A stretch of DNA of 64,000 nt, from positions 1 to 64,000 of the forward strand of contig PYSQ01000153.1 of the NCBI GenBank assembly GCA_003049435.1, written 5' to 3'. Made by a program: the position numbers and the translations under genes. The stretch is from Nakataea oryzae. Lineage: Eukaryota; Ascomycota; Sordariomycetes; Magnaporthales; Magnaporthaceae. Shown piece after piece: positions 57,174 through 64,000 of this stretch. Below the pieces are notes generated by a model that saw only the letters and a program-made list of their open reading frames with translations, was not told the origin of the DNA and did not search any database. Each line of letters begins with the position of its first letter. The first letter of the stretch is position 1.

Positions 57174-58616
57174 CTAGCGGCGGGTCGCCTCCTCGCCCGG
57201 AGCCTTGGGAGGGTCGTAGGCAAACTTCCTGGTCTTCATGTAGGCCCACTTGTAGCGCTTGACCCAAACGCTCATGGCAAACAGGGCCGAGGTGACGACC
57301 AGGACCTTGAAGCCCATGCGCTTGCGGTCATCCATCTCAGGCTCGGCCGCCCAGTTCAGGAACTCGACGACATCCTTGGCCATCTGCGACGTGCTCGCCG
57401 GGGTCTCGTCCTCGTACTCGACCAGGTCGTCGTACAGCACACGGGCCATGGCGATGCCAGTGCCAGGGAAGTATGGGTTGAAGTTGAGGCCGGCGCCGAC
57501 CTGGGCGCCCGCCGGCGGCTCCTCGGGGTAGCCCGTCAGGAGCGAGAAGATGTAGTTGCACCCGCCGTGACGCGCCTTGATGATCAGGCTCAGGTCCGGG
57601 GGCAGAGCGCCGTTGTTTGCAAACCGAGCAGCCTCGTCGTTGGGGTAGGGCGCAGGCAGGTAGTCCGACAGCTTTCCAGGGCGCTTCTCGATCTCGCCTT
57701 GGTCGTTGGGCTCCGTGTCGTACTCATTCTCCTCGGCCAGCGCCTTGGCCTCGTCCACCGTCAAGATGGTGCCGACAAGCGCACGGTACGGGACTCTGCT
57801 GAGCGAATGGCACGAAGCGCAGACCTCGCGGTAGACCTGGAATCCTCGGCGAAGACTGTTTTTTCACGCAGGCTCCAGGAGTTAGAATCGCATGGCACGC
57901 CGAGAGGACCGAAAATTACGCAATGGCTGCTGCCTCTGCTGTAGTTTGCTGCGTGCGGTATTGGGGAGACCTTACGCTTGGTGGTCAAAGGTCTTGAACC
58001 ACTGCTCGTGGACCCACGGGTACTTGGTAGGATGAAGACTATAAAGGGCAATATTGTTAGCCGAAAAATTGTTCAGATAAAGGCAGGCATGAGGAAAGCA
58101 AAGAAGAGAAGAGAAAGGGAAAGAAAAAAATATGCCGCAAGCTTGACGACGCATGTGCTGCCAATATCAAGACGGTCGAGGCATGCAATGCCCCCCCGAG
58201 ACTCACGTACCCTTCCTCGGCCGGGGTCATGGCATGGGCAGTGGTGCCGTAGAGGTGGTAGTACCATGCCGCAGAGCCAACTGCGACGGCGGTAGAGGCT
58301 GCGGCGGCGATGTTGAGGTTGCGTGGGGACGCCTCGGCAGCGCCAGAGCTTGATGACGAGAAGGCCCGCTGTGTCAGAGAGATGTAGATGTCAGCACTGG
58401 GCGGCCTGCAGGAAGGGATACGGCGACGAGGGCACGGCCGGGCCCGCCACGCGCGGACGGGGCAGCGCTGGGGGGGTCGGGCGACGGCGATGGCCTCGAC
58501 GTGGCTCGGGGGACCGGAAGATGTCGGGTTCGGAATCGCACCTTGACAGGATTGACGGCGCCATTCCGCGGGAAGGCTCGCGTCGGGGCCGAGCGCAGGC
58601 ACCTCGCCGCCAACAT
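57174..58616 (-). CDS. cyt1: Cytochrome c1, haem subunit of respiratory complex III
   Basis: Membrane-anchored c-type cytochrome that passes electrons from the Rieske protein to cytochrome c. Exons 58616-58542, 58368-58211, 58038-57976 and 57855-57174 encode 325 residues. The bipartite presequence is a basic start (MLAARCLRSAPTRAFPRNGA) plus a hydrophobic sorting segment (LNIAAAASTAVAVGSAAWYY). Then HAMTPAEEG joins LHPTKYPWVHEQWFKTFDHQ and LRRGFQVYREVCASCHSLSR, where CASCH binds haem covalently. The conserved PYFPGTGIAMARVLYDDLVE provides the axial Met. The C-terminal transmembrane segment reads FKVLVVTSALFAMSVWV and is followed by a short matrix tail. Length and order match the family. Confidence 0.95.
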
Positions 58617-58672
58617 CTTGAGGAAGACTGCTGCTCGGCTTTGGAAGGGGATTCAGGCGGTTGGGCTGGGCA

Positions 58673-58791
58673 ATTGGTTGCCAATGGGTCGTGGGTGTTG
58701 GGGCGTGAGGGCGGGCGTGAGGGCAAGTCAAGATTTCCGGCTACTCTGATGACTTGAGTTCGATGCCTTTCAATCCGCCGCTTTTGATTGG
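58673..58791 (-). promoter_or_regulatory. Two CCAAT boxes upstream of cytochrome c1
   Basis: CCAAT on the cytochrome c1 strand at about 58677-58673 and at 58791-58787, 60 and 170 bp upstream of the ATG. Respiratory genes including yeast CYT1 are known targets of the CCAAT-binding Hap complex; use of these copies is inferred. Confidence 0.4.
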
Positions 58792-60635
58792 CCGGCCTGG
58801 CTGGTTCGAGACCCGCTGCGCAGTCACGTGGGGTCCCCACCACGACACGCCACGGCAGACGACGGGCTGTGAGAAGTTGGGCCTGCTCTCGGTCTTTGTG
58901 AGAAGAAATCGGGCGGGCTGAATGCTTTTACCGACAAATGTCATATCTTTATTATCAAGCCACGAAGCATACACTAATCTCTCTCCCCAATTTCTGAGCT
59001 CCAAAATACCAGCCATTTTGTCCGACGCTGCAAGTTTGTGATGGGGTTATAGGCCGCATTCGATTGAGCCGTCCTAGTGATGAAGTTGCCGGGGGGGTTT
59101 TTTTGACGAGCTCGCATTGCGAAAACCCCACCAAGACACCGCCCAACACTAGACCTAAGCGGTTGGACGCACTTCTGCTGAAAGCTTGTGTCCGCAGCGC
59201 CGATCACGATTGCCATGGTACCTACACGGACGAGATCATCGTAATTACGAGCTGGGACACCAAACCCATGTGAAGATGCATTAGCAAGCTAATGCGGACT
59301 GGCCAATCGAAGCTTACGACTTGGGGGTCTACCGGTGGTTAAGCATCATTATACGCTTCGCTGTTGCAACTCATCGTCTACGAGTTGACCCAACCGAACG
59401 ACCTAGATACATGGCTGCTCAACGGACGTCACACCTGGAAGTGCGTCCAGGTCAGCTCTCATAAAATATTGGCTGGGATGCGACTGCTAGCGTCCTTCCC
59501 ATTAAGATATCGTTGGCATTCCGGATGGTTGACGGCGGTGTCTTTCATCGCTTCACTCTTTGTTTCTGACCATATAAAACCAAAGATAAGTATCTTGTGT
59601 ACACATAACCCGAGCTTCTGCATCCCAATTTTCGGCAGATGCAGCTAGCTGCCTGTCCTCGTAATGAGATGCATGGCTTGGTGGCGATTTTGCCTGTTTT
59701 CTACTCTGGTATTTCTCCGGCCTCTCCTATTTCCCCATGCGTTCTGGAGAATATCTCAGCCTCACGCCCGCTCGTGTTGCAATGTGTAGCAACAACGCCC
59801 GGAAATTCCTGCTGTCAACACACAATGTCACCACTTGATGAGACGTGATGCCAGTCCCAAAACTGCTATGCACAAGCCTTCGTATCTGAGAAAAAGCAAA
59901 TGTTGGGCGCTTTCTGCAGTGTAGCTTGCGCCTTTAGAAATAGGTGAGAGTCTTGGCGTCAAAGCTCTCTTAATCAGATAGCTATCCAGATTTTTTCCCT
60001 TGGGCGCATTCCTTCAAGTTTTCTGTCTAATGTTTAAATTTACCGATACAGCTGCGACTTTTCCCGCCTCCTTTGCCACTATAGGATCTTTTTGTTATTA
60101 TGCCTTTTTTTTCTATTTTTTTTCACCTCCGCACGCATTCGTTCCTCTTATTTTCTTCTCGCCGAGATGGATCTGCAGAGGAGATCCAGATAAGGAGGGG
60201 GGAAGAGCTTAAAAAAACCCACGACCAAGTCCCGAGCTAAGCGAAAGATGGGCTTATGTCGGAGAATCGGCTACAGACATGCAGAATTCAGAAAGAAAAC
60301 CCTAGTCAGCCGTGTAGGGTATGTGTGTGTGATTAATGGTGTGCTCGTTTCTTGCGTGCTCTCGATTTGATTGGAGCCGTCTCGCCATCTTTCTCTGCTG
60401 TGTGTGGCCCGTCCGATGCGTCACGTCTGTGACACGGAGGAAAAAAAAAGACGCAGCAAAGCGGTTGCGTTGCTGTTCACAAACTAAGCATATTTGGCGT
60501 TGTAACGGTAGAGGTGTTTTGATGGGCTGGTTTGAATCGTGGTTGGGTGGCGTGGCAGCCAGAGCCTGGATTAGTGACCCGACACTTCCCTCCTCCCATG
60601 GAAGTGCGAAGGCTGTGTGTACCTGATAGTGCTAC

Positions 60636-60670
60636 GGTCCGCATGCCTGACGTCGCATCGCATGCGGACC
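60636..60670. repeat. Perfect inverted repeat, 11 bp arms, 13 bp spacer
   Basis: GGTCCGCATGC (60636-60646) and GCATGCGGACC (60660-60670) are exact inverse complements. The spacer contains TGACGTCG, one base from the palindromic CRE TGACGTCA. It lies 1.1 kb upstream of the ABC transporter. It could be a hairpin or a paired protein-binding site. Confidence 0.7.
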
Positions 60671-61757
60671 TGATCTTCCTTCTTCTCTCTTTATGTTAAC
60701 TACATGGTAGCCGATCCCGTCGCCTTGCCATCCGGACACATGTACTCGTGACATGGGTGGCTATCGCGGGAGCGGACACCCTGATGGCTACCTGGCCATA
60801 GAGGTTCCATGCAGGGCCGTGAGTGCAGCCAGCAAAAAAGACAGCATGGATGGCGCTGGTGCGCAGAGTTCCAGCCAGGACGGGAACGCTGTGACCGGTT
60901 TTGACAGGAAGCGTGCAGGTGCCGAATGTGCTTAGTTGGGTATGGGGAAAGCGTTGGGTGGACCGCGGCTAGGCCCAATAGCGCCCTGGCGCGCGCGCTC
61001 GGGCGTTGTTTCCAAGTGGACGGGGCCGGGATTTGGTTGTTAATCCGCAGTGGTCTCCGTTGCGTGGCGTTGCGGTTCGTTCGGCTACCGCGATGCATTT
61101 GTCTGCGCGACGCTTCGATTCCTTTTTTTCTTTATTTAATTTTTTCTTTTATTTTTTCTTATGCGCCAGCTTTGCTCCTTCCGCAGCTGCCCGCCTGCCC
61201 GTCCGCGTCGGCAGCAGTCTGGGCGATTGACGGTGCGCTGTGAGCCGTGAGGTGGTGGCCGACGCCCCAGCATAAAGGATAAATCCAGCATGACCCTCCC
61301 CCCCAAAAAATACCAGGATCGGCTACCAACCTCCAGCACCCCTGCATCCCCATCCCCAATCCGTCGCCACGCGCCGTCACGACGCTGCATCTCGGCGTGT
61401 GTGCTAAACGGGACGTTTCCATTTTCTTTCTTTCTTTTTATTGTCCGCAGCCCCTGTCCTCCCGGTGCGACCCTCACCGCTTCCGACCGAGCTTGTGGCC
61501 GCGAGAGTAGCTGGTCTTTGCGCGGCCCGTCTGTTGCCTGCACAGGCTGTTGTTATAAATCCTTGCCACTCCCAATCATCTTGGGTTTCGGCCGATAGTT
61601 CCGTCAAACCAGTTGGCACTCCGGCTTAGTCGTGCACTTTGTCCGTCCCTGGCTATAAGCACATCCCCCAGCCGCCTCCCTTCCAGCCTGTCGTCGGCCT
61701 GCTGCTGTCCCGCATGCTCCCCCAGGCCGCAGCACGAGACGCGCCGGACCCGCCCCA

Positions 61758-64000
61758 ATGGACAGCCCCGGCAGCCTCGGGCCGCTGACAGCGGCCCTTG
61801 GCCTGGGCCTCGTCGTCGGCCTGACCACGCCAGCCGTCAAGCATGTTGCCAGCCGCAGGCAACCGCCGTCCGCCTACAGCCCCGTCGACGATTCTTCCGA
61901 GGCCGGTCCTCAGGTGTATCTCTATGAGGACAAGGATGGAAAGGCTACCGAGCAGTCCATGAAGGACTTTTCTCATCTCTACCCGAGAGTCGCGGCCTGG
62001 GCGAGCAGTGTCGTCGGCCTGGCCGCCGCCGTTGCCGCCACTGTCCTTCTCGCCGGCCGGTCCGGGCTTCCCGAATCAAATCTCGGCATGCTCGCCCTCT
62101 TGGTCGATGTAATCTCTTGGGTGCGTGTTTATCCGTCGTATTGGGGCCTCAAGCCGTGATATCTGCCGGTCGTGGCTAACATGTCTATCTCCAAACAAAG
62201 ACCTTGCTTTGCGTGCAGTGTGCGAGCCTCCCGCTCAAGCACCAGTATCAGGCCAGGTATCGGCTGATTCTCTACTCTTTGGGGACTTCTGCTGTGCTTC
62301 TGTCGTCTCTGTGTGCCCGGTTTGGTGCACCCGTGCTGCACATGGCCGCCCAGATACGTATGCGACGCCAGGACGTCGCCTTGGGCATGTGCTGGCTTTT
62401 GCAAATCCTGGCAGCTCTCGGGGCCTTGATTTCTTTTGCGTCTTTCCGGCAGCGCCCCGACGTTTACTACAAGGGCCGTCTCGTTGACCAGCAACACACA
62501 GCCTCAATTCTCCAGAGGATGACGTACTCATGGAACAAGGTTGTCTTCAAGATCGCCAGTGAGCGTCAGCTGGAGAAAGCCGACATCCCGGATCTTGATC
62601 ACACCCGTCGTTCCAAGAACCTCAGCTCCGAGTTTCTTGCTCGCGAACGCACCGGGAGGCTCTGGCGCCAGCTCATCACGGCTTACTGGCAGAGGCTGGG
62701 CCAGCAGTGGGCCATCGCCTTCATCATCAGCTTCCTCGCGCTCGTGCCGCAGTATGTCCTCTTCAACTTTCTCGAGATCCTGGACAAGCCCCGCGACGTC
62801 GACGGCGCTACCGACCCGGCCCTTTTCGCCTGGGTTCTTTGCCTCTGTGCGAGCCTCCTGCTTCAGGTGTGGGTAAACAGCGTCATGCGCTGGATGACGT
62901 CTTCCCGGCTCGAGTCTCCCGTACTGTCCCTTCTCCAGTCCATGGTTTTTCGAAAAGCGATGCGCCTCAAAGAGACGGCCTCTCCACCCTCGAGGTCCGC
63001 CACCGAGGACGCATGTGGCAAAGACTCGAAACCCAAGGCGCTGGATACCCGGCAGTCCATTATAAACCACATGAAGTTGGACTGGTATGTTTGGTCATTC
63101 TTCCCCCAGACATCTCCATGGAGATCCAAGTATCCGTTCTCCTTGAGACATTCAGCCAGAACTTGTCCATGCTAACCCTCCGAACAGCAGTCGGATGGTC
63201 ATGTTTTCCAGCTATAACTACTATTTCCCCGTAGCCTGTAAGTCAGAAACAGCCCTTGCAGCCTGATTTTGGATGTAGTGCAGACGCTGACTTGCCAAAC
63301 TTTGACTTTTTCGGTTTTGTTGAACAGTGTTCAAGCTCGCACTTTCAGGAACTTTTCTGACCCAGCTGGTGGGCTTCAAGAGCCTCGCTGCCGGCCTTCT
63401 GTCATCCCTCCTCGTCCTTCCCATCAGCCATCTTCTCTCCAAACGATACGCCAAGATCCAGTTTGGTCTGATGAAGTATCGTGACGGCAAGGCCCATTTG
63501 CTCACAGAAGCGCTTCACGGCATGCGCCAAATCAAGTTCTCGGCGCTTGAGCAACACTGGGAGGACAAGATCCTCAAGAGCCGCGAGGAGGAGCTGTCTC
63601 AGTTCTGGATTGTCAATCTGTGGATGAGCCTCACGGCCCTGGTTCTTAACCTGGGCCCATTGCTACTCTCATCAGTCACCCTGTCCGTCTACGCCTTCAC
63701 CAGCGAGACTGGAATTCGCGCGTCGGTGATATTCGCCTCCCTGGGCCTGTTCGACCAGCTGGACGAGGCCATCCAGTATCTTCCACTTCTCCAGGTCTAC
63801 ATCATGGAGGCGTGGACAAGCTGCGTCAGGATCGAGAAGTTTTTCGGACAGCCTGAGAAACAGCCCATCTCCACCGCTCACGACTACGTGGCCTTTGAGG
63901 ACGCCACAGTCGCTTGGCCCAAATTCGAAGAGGTCGAAGGCGAAAATGAGGAGCCTCTCGAGGCTCGGTCTATGCTGAGAGACATTACTCTGCAGTTCCC
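61758..64000 (+). CDS. ABCC-type (MRP-like) ABC transporter, partial, runs off right edge
   Basis: Membrane exporter, substrate unknown. Exons 61758-62120, 62201-63084, 63188-63237 (50 nt) and 63328 to beyond 64000. The start has hydrophobic segments (LTAALGLGLVVGLTTPAV; AWASSVVGLAAAVAATVLLA), an N-terminal membrane region like that of long MRP proteins. The first transmembrane domain then follows: SFRQRPDVYYKGRLVDQQHT, SILQRMTYSWNKVVFKIASE, KLDCSRMVMFSSYNYYFPVA, LFKLALSGTFLTQLVGFKSL and the coupling-helix segment RDGKAHLLTEALHGMRQIKF, SALEQHWEDKI. The frame stays open to the edge where RSMLRDITLQF marks the start of the first nucleotide-binding domain. Walker motifs lie beyond the window, so activity cannot be judged. 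Confidence 0.88.

Larger units (their letters stand above)
58617..61757. other. Gene-poor stretch of about 3.1 kb
   Basis: Between divergent cytochrome c1 and ABC transporter genes. The 58900-60350 part is AT-richer than its surroundings and has T-rich tracts near 60100-60122; frames there (59364-59648 and others) show no domain. An 11 bp-arm inverted repeat lies at 60636-60670. The last 400 bp are probably promoter and leader of the ABC gene. Confidence 0.5.

Noticed and set aside
58900..60350. Possible RIP-degraded transposon in the AT-richer gene-poor stretch
   Set aside because: No terminal repeats, no transposase or reverse-transcriptase fragments in any frame, and the AT shift is mild. 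A RIP index would be needed to revisit this.

Overview
The window is nuclear DNA of a filamentous ascomycete (Pezizomycotina, most likely a Sordariomycete; the species cannot be named from sequence alone). The evidence is short 55-240 nt introns with fungal GTRNGT donors and CTRAC branch points, GC-rich coding exons, two Zn2Cys6 transcription factors, a proline-rich F-box protein, and fungal versions of DNM1, CMC4, COX19, NUP84 and ARO3. I resolve 22 protein genes, of which VPS37 runs off the left edge and an ABC transporter off the right. No rRNA, tRNA, CRISPR array or intact transposon was recognised. All gene models are read by eye from frame, splice sites and family conservation; every spliced model that is complete in the window sums to a multiple of three.

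Left part (1-16 kb): VPS37 (ESCRT-I, minus strand), a Zn2Cys6/Fungal_trans regulator (minus), a 3.4 kb stretch with no supported gene, the CGFS glutaredoxin Grx4 (minus) with clustered CCAAT boxes upstream, a small CYSTM stress-type protein (plus), the actin-binding protein Abp1 (plus) and a secreted lysozyme-like protein (minus).

Middle (16-46 kb): a 1551-residue F-box/zinc-finger protein (plus), the dynamin Dnm1 (minus) divergent from COX19 (plus), a monocarboxylate-type MFS transporter (minus), a paxillin-like three-LIM protein (plus), SUMO (minus), CMC4 (plus), NUP84/Nup107 (plus), an Aro3-type DAHP synthase with a perfect cross-pathway-control site (minus) and a FAR-17a/AIG1 membrane protein (minus).

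Right part (46-64 kb): a WD40-cyclophilin fusion of PPWD1 type (plus), a second Zn2Cys6 regulator (plus), a secreted CVNH-fold lectin-like protein (minus), an MBD4-type DNA glycosylase (minus), cytochrome c1 (minus), a 3.1 kb stretch with no supported gene, and the start of an ABCC-type transporter (plus).

These are mostly unrelated housekeeping genes, not a biosynthetic cluster or island. Two themes recur. Four genes serve mitochondria (DNM1, COX19, CMC4, CYT1). Several genes carry extremely small coding exons that simple gene finders would miss: 3 nt and 6 nt exons inside the two Zn2Cys6 regulators, an ATG-only exon plus a 13 nt exon in CMC4, and a 6 nt first coding exon in the DAHP synthase. 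I found no convincing wholly new system; the microexon gene structures, the MBD4-like glycosylase and some regulatory DNA are the most worthwhile leads.
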